Source: RGIG1828 sp045536915
GTDB taxonomy: Bacteria > Bacillota > Clostridia > UMGS1810
Reading direction: 5' to 3'
Length of the DNA stretch: 10,183 bases
Assembly (NCBI GenBank): GCA_045536915.1
Contig: JAZSOL010000199.1
Location: 1-10,183, forward strand
Part shown: piece after piece, positions 4,802 through 9,931 of the stretch
Position numbering within the stretch: the first letter of the stretch is position 1
Layout: each line of letters opens with the position of its first letter
The notes under the pieces: generated by a model
Database searches by the model: none
Seen by the model: the letters and a program-made list of their open reading frames with translations, nothing else
What the model was told of the DNA's origin: nothing
Translations under genes and position numbers: made by a program

Positions 4802-5328
4802 AAAGAATTACGGACATTATTATTGGAATCGGAACGTTTTTTGCGGTTGCTGCGGTGGCTATGGTTATTGTTTGGCTTTGTGTTCTTGTTGGAATGAGCA
4901 TCTTCGGAACGCAGGCTTTCGGAGCAGAACTTCCGAGCATTGAAGAACCCTGCGGAATGAGCACGGAAGAATTTGAAGGCGTGCTCAAAGGAGAACTCAA
5001 ACAATACGCACAGGAGTTTTTACACGCGGAAGCGGACTATGAAATCAACGCCTGTTTTCTTGCGAGCATCGCCGCACTTGAAAGCGGATGGGGTGAGCAC
5101 CAATTCAGACCGAACAATATTTTCGGTTTTGGGCGAATGGAATTTGAGAGCGTTCCGAAATGTATTGATTATGTCGCCTGGTATTTGAGAAAACACTACC
5201 TCAACGAAAACGGCAGATATTACCGGGGAGGAACCATTGAAGCAATAGGAAAGATATGGTGTCCGGACGGTGGAGAATGGGTAAGACTTGTGACAGGAAT
5301 ATACGGAGGAATGATAAATGGTAGATAA
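4798..5328 (+). CDS. Exported or membrane-anchored glucosaminidase (GH73-like)
   Basis: Peptidoglycan hydrolase of the GH73 (endo-beta-N-acetylglucosaminidase) type, acting outside the membrane. Residues 1-34 (MKRITDIIIGIGTFFAVAAV...) form a signal peptide or anchor, with a possible cleavage site after TQAFGA at 43. After a helical spacer, the catalytic part has FLASIAALESGWGEHQF (88-103) with the likely catalytic Glu95, then NNIFGFGRM (106-114), matching the family's ALESGWG and NNLFG blocks, and a C-terminal YVAWYLRKHYL...GG...EWVRLVTGIYGGM. ATG at 4798 makes the usual ATGA overlap and follows GAGGAG (short spacing). At 176 residues it is one catalytic domain with no cell-wall-binding repeats. 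Its place in a replication operon rather than with lysis or tail genes is unusual; it may remodel the wall early or in another role. Confidence 0.8.
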   Translation: MKRITDIIIGIGTFFAVAAVAMVIVWLCVLVGMSIFGTQAFGAELPSIEEPCGMSTEEFEGVLKGELKQYAQEFLHAEADYEINACFLASIAALESGWGEHQFRPNNIFGFGRMEFESVPKCIDYVAWYLRKHYLNENGRYYRGGTIEAIGKIWCPDGGEWVRLVTGIYGGMINGR

Positions 5329-5692
5329 GGAAGAAGTCAGAAGGCTTAGTGCCGCAGGGATGAAACACATAGACATAGCGAAAAAGATGGGCTGCAGCAA
5401 GCAATACATCAACCAGCTTTGTTACGGAATACATTCGACGCACAGAAGAAGAGTCAGCCTTTGTGAATGGATAGTTTTTCCGGAAATCAGACAGTGGCTT
5501 TTTGAAAACCAAATTTGCATAGGAAAGTTTACGCAGATGTTGGGAATGGAACCTATGAACGGATTTTCCGACAAAGTTACAAAATGTCTTAAAGGCGAAA
5601 AGGATTTTAAATTCAGAGAAATCAAAAAGATTCTTGAAATTACCGGAATGTCTTTTGAAAAGGCTTTCAGAAAAGAGGGAGAAAATGGCTGA
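5318..5692 (+). CDS. Double helix-turn-helix DNA-binding protein
   Basis: 124 residues with two apparent DNA-binding parts. The first (about 5-40: EEVRRLSAAGMKHIDIAKKM, then GCSKQYINQLCYG) is a homeodomain-like or sigma-region-4-like HTH. The second (about 55-118: IRQWLFENQICIGKFTQMLG, then KVTKCLKGEKDFKFREIKKI, then LEITGMSFEKAF) follows the XRE layout seen in many Clostridia phage regulators. GGAGGA at 5305-5310 supports the ATG, which overlaps the upstream stop by 11 nt. It could regulate the middle part of the early operon. The two-HTH reading is by eye; the second HTH is the stronger one. Confidence 0.75.
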   Translation: MVDKEEVRRLSAAGMKHIDIAKKMGCSKQYINQLCYGIHSTHRRRVSLCEWIVFPEIRQWLFENQICIGKFTQMLGMEPMNGFSDKVTKCLKGEKDFKFREIKKILEITGMSFEKAFRKEGENG

Positions 5693-6059
5693 CAAGAAAA
5701 TCAAAATAAGCCCGAACCCTGTTAAGGCATATTATCAAGGCAAGGCGGAAGGCGAGAAAAACGCACACGCGGCGGATATCCACAGAGGAATAAATCTTGC
5801 TTATGCTTATTTGCTTCTGGCAATGGCCTACACAAACGAAAAGGACGACGGAACAACATATCTTTCAAAGCCGAAGTTCAAGGAATTTTATACAAAGTTC
5901 GCTGAAACGCTTCAGACTTTTGTTAACGACAGCATTGAGGGCGAAGAAGGAATCGACACTTACGATATTGCAGACCTTTATGTGGGACACGACACGGCCA
6001 TCAGAGAAAGATACGGACTTCCGATGAAGAAATATGACGGAAAGGATGAAGTGATTTGA
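5685..6059 (+). CDS. Phage protein of unknown function (124 aa)
   Basis: ATG at 5685 follows GAGGGAG and overlaps the preceding stop by 8 nt; an upstream start at 5634 lacks a ribosome site. The product is mostly helical: a basic N-terminus (MADKKIKISPNPVKAYYQGK), a hydrophobic helix INLAYAYLLLAMAYTNE, then KPKFKEFYTKFAETLQTFVN, and an acidic C-terminal part ending with a basic patch. The middle helix is too short and mixed to be a clear membrane span. I do not recognise a family. Its position just upstream of dUTPase and the TTGA overlap suggest coupling to that gene. Confidence 0.7.
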   Translation: MADKKIKISPNPVKAYYQGKAEGEKNAHAADIHRGINLAYAYLLLAMAYTNEKDDGTTYLSKPKFKEFYTKFAETLQTFVNDSIEGEEGIDTYDIADLYVGHDTAIRERYGLPMKKYDGKDEVI

Positions 6060-6466
6060 AAGTAAAATTGCAAAGGGAAGCGAAACTTCCCATAAGAGCG
6101 CACGAAACGGATGCGGGATATGATCTGTTCGCAATGAGGAACACTTACGTTATGCCGCGTGGAAGGATAACCGCCGATACAGGAGTACATTGCGAAATCC
6201 CGGCGGGATATTTCGGCGACATCAGACCGAAGAGCGGACTTCTTTTTAACCACAACATTTTTACTGCCGGAACGGTTGACTGCGGTTACACCGGAAGCAT
6301 AAGGGTGAGAATTATAAATTTTGGCGAAGAACCTTATGAGTTCAAGAAAGGCGACAAAATCGCACAGATGGTAATTATCCCTTGTCTTACTCCGGAGCTT
6401 GTTGTGGTTGATGAACTTAACGAAACCGACAGAGGAAGCGGAGGTTTCGGTTCGACAGGAAAGTGA
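6056..6466 (+). CDS. dut: dUTP diphosphatase (trimeric dUTPase)
   Basis: Hydrolyses dUTP to dUMP and pyrophosphate, keeping uracil out of phage DNA. All five motifs of the trimeric family are present in 136 residues: motif 1 TDAGYDLFA (18-26), motif 2 RPKSGLLF (57-64), motif 3 GTVDCGYTGSIRV (72-84) with catalytic Asp75 and base-stacking Tyr78, motif 4 GDKIAQMVI (99-107), and the P-loop-like motif 5 RGSGGFGSTG (126-135). The start is TTG at 6056, overlapping the upstream stop as TTGA, with AAGGA about 10 nt before it; a later start would remove the first strand. Some phage dUTPases also act as regulatory proteins; nothing here shows that. Confidence 0.96.
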   Translation: MKVKLQREAKLPIRAHETDAGYDLFAMRNTYVMPRGRITADTGVHCEIPAGYFGDIRPKSGLLFNHNIFTAGTVDCGYTGSIRVRIINFGEEPYEFKKGDKIAQMVIIPCLTPELVVVDELNETDRGSGGFGSTGK

Positions 6467-6474
6467 TTTTTTAT

Positions 6475-6885
6475 ATGCGAGAAAGAGACATAAACCTCGA
6501 AGATTTTGAAATAAGCAGGGCAGGTTACAGAGAACTACGAAATTTTTGTCTGCAATACGATGAAAAGCTGGCAAGACTTAACGATGCTTACAGCCTTAAA
6601 TCGCCAAATCTTTCGGGAATGCCGCACGGTTCGGGAATTTCTGACCCAACAGCAAGAGCGGCTGAACTTTGCGAAAAATATAAAGAGGACATTGACCTTA
6701 TTGAAAAAACCGCAAAAGAAGTTGATCTGGAACTTGCGCCGTTTATTTTAAAAAATGTAACCTCCGAAAAATGTCCGCCCTGGGTTTTGAAAACCAGGTA
6801 CGGAATGGAAGCGGGAGAAAGGCAGTTTAACCAAAAACGCAGGCAATTTTATTATTTGCTTGCGCTGAAAAAACATATCATATAG
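6475..6885 (+). CDS. Conserved Clostridia-phage-type protein, unknown function
   Basis: 136 residues. The order is a helix FEISRAGYRELRNFCLQYDE, a Gly/Pro-rich loop (SGMPHGSGISDPTARAAEL), a long helix (KYKEDIDLIEKTAKEVDLEL), then ILKNVTSEKCPPWVLKTRYG and RQFNQKRRQFYYLLALKK. I associate this layout, with the PHGSGISDPTA loop and a final R-x-F-x3-RR-x-FYYLL helix, with a common unnamed protein of Clostridia prophages. The end region resembles a degenerate sigma-region-4 or ArpU/RinA-like helix-turn-helix, so a transcription role is possible but unproven. ATG at 6475 is preferred to GTG at 6463; the nearest ribosome-like site is GTGAT at 6463-6467. Confidence 0.72.
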   Translation: MRERDINLEDFEISRAGYRELRNFCLQYDEKLARLNDAYSLKSPNLSGMPHGSGISDPTARAAELCEKYKEDIDLIEKTAKEVDLELAPFILKNVTSEKCPPWVLKTRYGMEAGERQFNQKRRQFYYLLALKKHII

Positions 6886-6896
6886 GAGTTTTTAAA

Positions 6897-7133
6897 ATGG
6901 GTACACAAATGATGGATGCGTTTTTAAGAAACGCAAAAGAAAATCCTTTCGGATATAGTCCGCAGGCGTTGAAGCTTGCACTTGAAGCGGAAGAAAAAGG
7001 GAATTATCCTTGCAAAAAATGCACTTGCTGCGAATATCCGGAATTTTGCTCAAAAATGACCTGCATTGCATGGTACAGATGGTTTCAGAAACATTGGCGT
7101 GATATTCAGAAAGCAGGGGAGGGAAAAAGATGA
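6897..7133 (+). CDS. Cys-rich phage protein, first gene of the accessory island
   Basis: 78 residues with six Cys (39, 42, 44, 45, 51, 56) in a compact block CKKCTCCEYPEFCSKMTC, followed by an aromatic basic helix AWYRWFQKHWRDIQK. Zinc binding is likely; the N-terminal half is helical. AGGAG at 6884-6888 supports the ATG, and the stop overlaps the next start as ATGA. No enzyme motif is seen and I cannot name the family. The following gene is Lar-like, so this may belong to the same counter-defence cassette. Confidence 0.75.
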   Translation: MGTQMMDAFLRNAKENPFGYSPQALKLALEAEEKGNYPCKKCTCCEYPEFCSKMTCIAWYRWFQKHWRDIQKAGEGKR

Positions 7134-7339
7134 CGAAAGAAGATTATCCGAAATTGCTTAATTGCCCTTTTTGTGGAAAAAAGGCAAAACTATTGGTCGG
7201 TAACTTCTGGGTGTGGATAAGATGCACTTTATGTGAAATCGATACAAAGCCTTTTGATATAACAGAGCTTGGCAAAGATCGGGCAATAGAAGAAGCAGTT
7301 AAATGTTGGAACAGGAGGGCTGACAATGACAAACTATGA
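7130..7339 (+). CDS. Lar-like zinc-ribbon protein 1 (restriction alleviation family)
   Basis: 69 residues with the Lar pattern: LNCPFCG at 10-16 (Cys12, Cys15), a second pair CTLC at 32-35, and the C-terminal helix AIEEAVKCWNRRAD ending with WNRR (60-63). Lar of prophage Rac in E. coli reduces host type I restriction and enhances modification; many phage relatives share only this zinc ribbon and WNRR tail, so the function here is inferred by family. GGGGAGGG precedes the ATG, with ATGA overlap upstream. The last 14 nt overlap the next gene, and its 3' end is part of a 22-bp segment repeated exactly at the end of the second Lar gene. Confidence 0.85.
   Translation: MTKEDYPKLLNCPFCGKKAKLLVGNFWVWIRCTLCEIDTKPFDITELGKDRAIEEAVKCWNRRADNDKL
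7307..7328. repeat. 22-bp direct repeat, copy 1 (Lar end plus next gene's start)
   Basis: Identical to 7690-7711. It covers the codons for the WNRRAD tail of the Lar protein, the AGGAGG ribosome site and the ATG of the next gene. Codon constraint explains part of it, but complete identity including the ribosome site suggests recent duplication or exchange at the gene border. Confidence 0.8.
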
Positions 7340-7502
7340 AAAGATAAAAACAATGTCCGTTGAGGAAATGGCGGAAGGACTCCATGACATAACAACAGAT
7401 TGCGATGTTTGCCCGGTGGTAGGATATTGCATAGTTGACCATAAGACCTGTAAAGAAACCATGCAAGAATGGCTCGAAAGCGAGGTAGAAGAAGATGGCT
7501 GA
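7326..7502 (+). CDS. Small four-Cys phage protein (58 aa)
   Basis: ATG at 7326, with AGGAGG at 7313-7318, opens a 58-codon frame ending at 7502. The product begins MTNYEKIKTMSVEEMAEGLH, then carries Cys26, Cys29, Cys35 and Cys42 (CDVCPVVGYC, then TC), and ends in an acidic helix ETMQEWLESEVEEDG. The pattern (a start like KIK-x-MSVEEMAE, C-x2-C-P, and K-x2-M-x-EWL) is one I associate with Clostridia phage and island proteins of unknown role. Zinc binding is likely. It lies between two Lar-like genes and overlaps both. Confidence 0.78.
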   Translation: MTNYEKIKTMSVEEMAEGLHDITTDCDVCPVVGYCIVDHKTCKETMQEWLESEVEEDG

Positions 7503-7716
7503 AATAAAACCTTGTCCTTTTTGTGGAGGGGAAATTATAAGAATAAATGCTTACGGCTTTGGTTATTACAGTGTTGAATGTTTAGGCTGTGGTGTTGAAA
7601 CTGCAAGATATAAAAGTGTGAGTAAATATCTTGAGGGAAACCTTTCTTTTGAAGAAAAAGCAAGAAAAGCAATAGAAGCAATAGAAGCGTGGAACAGGAG
7701 GGCTGACAATGGGTAA
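7495..7716 (+). CDS. Lar-like zinc-ribbon protein 2 (restriction alleviation family)
   Basis: 73 residues with the same architecture as the gene at 7130: CPFCGG (Cys7, Cys10), VECLGCG (Cys29, Cys32), and the end helix KAIEAIEAWNRRADNG with WNRR at 66-69. A Lys/Tyr-rich insert (ARYKSVSKYLEG) lies between ribbon and tail. Having two Lar-type proteins so close points to selection against more than one restriction specificity, or to duplication. GAGGT at 7482-7486 supports the ATG, which overlaps the 58-residue gene by 8 nt. Family is clear; activity is inferred. Confidence 0.87.
   Translation: MAEIKPCPFCGGEIIRINAYGFGYYSVECLGCGVETARYKSVSKYLEGNLSFEEKARKAIEAIEAWNRRADNG
7690..7711. repeat. 22-bp direct repeat, copy 2
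   Basis: Exact copy of 7307-7328, again joining the WNRRAD codons of a Lar gene to the AGGAGG ribosome site and the ATG of the next, unrelated gene. Confidence 0.8.
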
Positions 7717-8008
7717 AAAAAATTTTTTATATCATGTTACACCAAAAGAAAATGTTCATAGCATATTAAAAGAAGGATTAAAAAGAAAAAGTTTTGCAGT
7801 TTATTGCTCTGAAAAGCCATATAGTTGGTGGACACCAGATATGGCAATATTTAAGGTGCGTATAACAGGATTAAAACACAAAATGACCACATTTTTGCCG
7901 GAATCCGATGAGGTATTGATTTGGGGCGATGTTAACCCAGAGAGGTTATTTCTATGCAAAACAAGCGAGGTTATTCCTCACAAAATGATGAGAAAGGGGA
8001 AACTGTAA
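7709..8008 (+). CDS. Candidate ADP-ribosyltransferase-fold (KptA/DarT-like) protein
   Basis: 99 residues. The start FLYHVTPKENVHSILKEGLK (6-25) matches the opening strand and helix of ADP-ribosyltransferase-fold proteins such as KptA and DarT, where the YH-x-T His contacts NAD. AVYCSEKPYSW (30-40) would supply the second-strand Tyr32, and DEVLIWGDVNPERLF (67-81) resembles the late strand of the fold, with Glu68 as possible catalytic acid. The candidate triad is His9, Tyr32 and Glu68. It could modify a nucleic acid or protein using NAD, or be a non-catalytic relative. AGGAGGG precedes the ATG, and the stop overlaps the next ATG by one base (TAATG). By eye this gene is more A/T-rich than the replication genes. 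Fold: moderate confidence; activity: low. Confidence 0.65.
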   Translation: MGKKNFLYHVTPKENVHSILKEGLKRKSFAVYCSEKPYSWWTPDMAIFKVRITGLKHKMTTFLPESDEVLIWGDVNPERLFLCKTSEVIPHKMMRKGKL

Positions 8009-8154
8009 TGACTGGGATTGAAATTTTTGGACAAGTTGTTGCTGCTGTAATATATTTTATACCTGTGTTTTTGTTTTCGGTGACATTGATTAGAGAAGCA
8101 ATTCAATACGTTGAAAGATTGATAAAAAAGGAGAATGACAATGCGACTTATTGA
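8008..8154 (+). CDS. Single-span membrane peptide (48 aa)
   Basis: ATG at 8008, next to the preceding stop and after AGGGGA (7994-7999). The product is MTGIEIFGQVVAAVIYFIPV... with one hydrophobic span at about residues 7-28 and a charged amphipathic tail (REAIQYVERLIKKENDNATY). A cytoplasmic-membrane location is expected. Its last codons lie within the 34-bp repeated segment, where they are read in a different frame from the following gene. A longer frame from 7954 would overlap the preceding gene and lacks a ribosome site. Function is unknown. Confidence 0.65.
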   Translation: MTGIEIFGQVVAAVIYFIPVFLFSVTLIREAIQYVERLIKKENDNATY

Positions 8155-8160
8155 TGCGGA
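8127..8160. repeat. 34-bp direct repeat, copy 1 (ribosome site plus MRLIDA start)
   Basis: Identical to 9034-9067. It begins with AAAGGAGAATGACAATG and continues through the codons for MRLIDA. It carries a complete translation start for the zinc-ribbon gene. Here the upstream gene reads it in another frame and stops inside it. Confidence 0.85.
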
Positions 8161-8524
8161 AGATATTCTTGTTGGCTGGCAAAGAACAGGAATAGAAGAA
8201 TATGACGAGGGAAAAGAAGCGGGCATAGATTTAGTTCTTGCTATAATTGACCATTTACCCACCATAGAAACAAAATTTGTTGAGCATGCTCATTGGATAA
8301 GCGAAGATGAAGCGGAAGAATTGGGACATCTTGAGTGGAGTTACGGCTGTTCTAATTGCAAAGAAATTTTTTGGGATTGCACAGAAAGTTTTGCTTTTAG
8401 TTATTGCCCGCATTGCGGTGCTCAAATGGATGGTACCGACACAAATGTCGGGAGCAAAGGTGTAAAAATCCCTGTTATATCAATGGAAGATGTTCCGAAA
8501 CTTATGGAGGAAATGGAGAAATGA
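8141..8524 (+). CDS. MRLIDAD-type zinc-ribbon phage protein, copy 1
   Basis: 127 residues. N-terminal MRLIDAEDILVGWQ, a helix (GIDLVLAIIDHLPTIE), the short motif HAHWI, then a zinc ribbon with Cys70, Cys73, Cys89 and Cys92 (CSNC, YCPHCGAQM) and a helical tail with MEDVPKLMEEMEK. This family is widespread in Clostridia phages and islands; its function is unknown. ATG at 8141 is preferred over ATG at 8135 because AGGAG (8129-8133) is 7 nt from it. The tail is identical over 20 residues to that of the second copy (ending at 9446), while the middle differs greatly. The stop overlaps the next start as ATGA. Confidence 0.85.
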   Translation: MRLIDAEDILVGWQRTGIEEYDEGKEAGIDLVLAIIDHLPTIETKFVEHAHWISEDEAEELGHLEWSYGCSNCKEIFWDCTESFAFSYCPHCGAQMDGTDTNVGSKGVKIPVISMEDVPKLMEEMEK

Positions 8525-8874
8525 CATCAAGAGAAAAACTTATTGAATTAATTCAAAATGCAAAGAAAAACACAAAAGGGGCAAATTGCGATTTGGAAAG
8601 GGATATGCTTTTTGCCGATTATCTTCTTGAAAACGGCGTAATGGTGTCAACTGTAAATAACTGGATAAGTGTAAAAGATAAGTTGCCAAACTCTTATGAA
8701 TTGGTGCTTGTATATATGCCGGACAAAAAATTACTACCCAAAATTTGCGAAGGCTTTATAAGCGAAGATGGAATTTGGTGTGCTGGATATTGTGTACATG
8801 ATCCTGGCGAAGTTGTTGCATGGCAAGAAATGCCCGAACCACCTTCGAGTGAAACTTGGTTGAAAGAGGAATAG
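8521..8874 (+). CDS. DUF551-domain phage protein
   Basis: 117 residues. An N-terminal helical part (MTSREKLIELIQNAKK, CDLERDMLFADYLLENGV) is followed by the DUF551 pattern: NNWISVKDKLPNSYELVLVY at about 46-65, a short strand pair with GIWCAGYCV, then VVAWQEMPEPP at 98-108. The W-I-x-V-x-x-x-LP start and the AW-x-x-(L/M)P-x-PP end are diagnostic. The family occurs in many phages and its function is unknown. The N-terminal half before the domain resembles that of other Clostridia phage proteins. ATG at 8521 overlaps the preceding stop; the GGAGG at 8506-8510 lies in the conserved tail codons of the upstream gene. Confidence 0.85.
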   Translation: MTSREKLIELIQNAKKNTKGANCDLERDMLFADYLLENGVMVSTVNNWISVKDKLPNSYELVLVYMPDKKLLPKICEGFISEDGIWCAGYCVHDPGEVVAWQEMPEPPSSETWLKEE

Positions 8875-8876
8875 CA

Positions 8877-9446
8877 ATGACTAAACAATTAAAACAATGC
8901 AAAAATTTTGAATTTAAACATTGGAAAGACGAAACTCTGCACTGTGAAATCTGGGATGGAAGATGCAAAATAACAAATCATACTTGCGTGTGCAGTTGTG
9001 ATGTCACAAAATGCCCAAAATATGAACCAATTGAAAGGAGAATGACAATGCGACTTATTGATGCGGATGTGTTGGAAAATGAAATTCTATTAAGAGTGCC
9101 TTTAACAGAATTGCAGTTCAATTCAATCAAATTTGTGATAAACAAAGCTCCCACCATAGAAGCAAAACCGGTTGTTCGTGCTCATTGGATAGTGACTTCC
9201 AACGGTGAAGATAAATGGGTAAATAAATGCTCGGCTTGCGGAGGTTTCTTAAAAAGAGGACAAAAGCAGACAAATTTCTGTCCGAACTGTGGTGCTCAGA
9301 TGCCCGGAGGTAGTCTTAAAAACAATACACCAAAAGCGGACGTTGATAAACATCTTGCCAAAAGAGGCATAATTGGTGAATGGGTTAAAATCCCTGTAAT
9401 CAGCATGGAAGATGTTCCGAAACTTATGGAGGAGATGGAGAAGTGA
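8877..9446 (+). CDS. Fused Cys-rich domain plus MRLIDAD-type zinc-ribbon protein (copy 2)
   Basis: 189 residues. Residues 1-55 form a Cys-rich unit (Cys8, 23, 30, 37, 39, 41, 46; e.g. HTCVCSCDVTKCPKYEP) of a kind normally seen as a separate small protein. From Met58 it is an MRLIDAD-type zinc-ribbon protein like the gene at 8141: MRLIDADVLENEILLR, KAPTIEAKPVVRAHWI, then a ribbon (CSAC and FCPNCGAQM), an extra Lys-rich segment, and the MEDVPKLMEEMEK tail. There is no stop between the two parts, yet a full ribosome site and ATG (9034-9050) remain at the joint, so both a 189- and a 132-residue product are possible. ATG at 8877 follows AGAGGA with good spacing. Function unknown; possibly nucleic-acid binding. 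Confidence 0.75.
   Translation: MTKQLKQCKNFEFKHWKDETLHCEIWDGRCKITNHTCVCSCDVTKCPKYEPIERRMTMRLIDADVLENEILLRVPLTELQFNSIKFVINKAPTIEAKPVVRAHWIVTSNGEDKWVNKCSACGGFLKRGQKQTNFCPNCGAQMPGGSLKNNTPKADVDKHLAKRGIIGEWVKIPVISMEDVPKLMEEMEK
9034..9067. repeat. 34-bp direct repeat, copy 2 (internal start in fused gene)
   Basis: Exact copy of 8127-8160. Here the upstream frame is in register with the MRLIDAD frame, so the segment is read through as ERRMTMRLIDA rather than ending the upstream gene. Confidence 0.85.
9036..9050 (+). promoter_or_regulatory. Internal ribosome site and alternative start of the zinc-ribbon part
   Basis: AGGAG at 9036-9040 is 7 nt from ATG at 9048, the same arrangement that starts the paralogue at 8141. 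Initiation here would yield a separate 132-residue protein (9048-9446) with Cys61, Cys64, Cys78 and Cys81 as zinc ligands. This short form is likely to be made in addition to, or instead of, the fusion. Confidence 0.65.
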
Positions 9447-9931
9447 AATCTGTACTTTTGAGCATACAGCCGAAATGGTGTGAGCTTATTGCAAACGGTC
9501 AAAAGACTGTTGAAATCAGAAAAACAAGACCGAAAATTAAAACGCCGTTTAAGTGCTATATCTATCAAACAAAACACAGAGAACATAACGGTCATACATA
9601 TTCCGATGGCAAAGTCATAGGCGAATTTATCTGTGATTGCATTATTAGTCATTGCGAAATGGCAAATGCAGATATTGCAGAACAGCAAGGTTGCATAAAA
9701 AGAGAAAAACTTTATGAATATGCAGACAGCAAAGAACTTTACGGCTGGCATATTTCCGACCTTGTAATCTATGATAAGCCGAAAAAATTAAGGGAATTTC
9801 ACTACCCCGATTATTATAAGACAAAAGAAAGCGTATATGGTTGGGCTGACGAAGAAGAAAAGTCTTGGCAAATTAAAAGACCGCCGCAAAGTTGGTGCTA
9901 TGTTGAAGAGGAAGTGAAAAATAATGCCTAA
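9443..9931 (+). CDS. ASCH-domain protein
   Basis: 162 residues. The start MKSVLLSIQPKWCELIANGQ, then KTVEIRKTRPK, is the typical ASCH opening (substrate-pocket Lys and Glu/Arg in K-x-VE-x-R). KCYIYQTK, KVIGEFICDCIISH and a final RPPQSWCYVEE complete the PUA-like barrel as in phage ASCH proteins. ASCH proteins bind RNA or modified nucleosides; some are amidohydrolases (YqfB type) or nucleases. Here an RNA- or base-related role is inferred. The start is GTG at 9443, overlapping the upstream stop as GTGA, with AGGAG 8 nt upstream in the repeated tail codons. The last 8 nt overlap the next gene. Confidence 0.85.
   Translation: MKSVLLSIQPKWCELIANGQKTVEIRKTRPKIKTPFKCYIYQTKHREHNGHTYSDGKVIGEFICDCIISHCEMANADIAEQQGCIKREKLYEYADSKELYGWHISDLVIYDKPKKLREFHYPDYYKTKESVYGWADEEEKSWQIKRPPQSWCYVEEEVKNNA

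Noticed and set aside
5201..5704. Minus-strand open frame of 167 codons opposite the glucosaminidase and HTH genes
   Set aside because: Phe/Ser-rich low-complexity product typical of antisense frames; no ribosome site.
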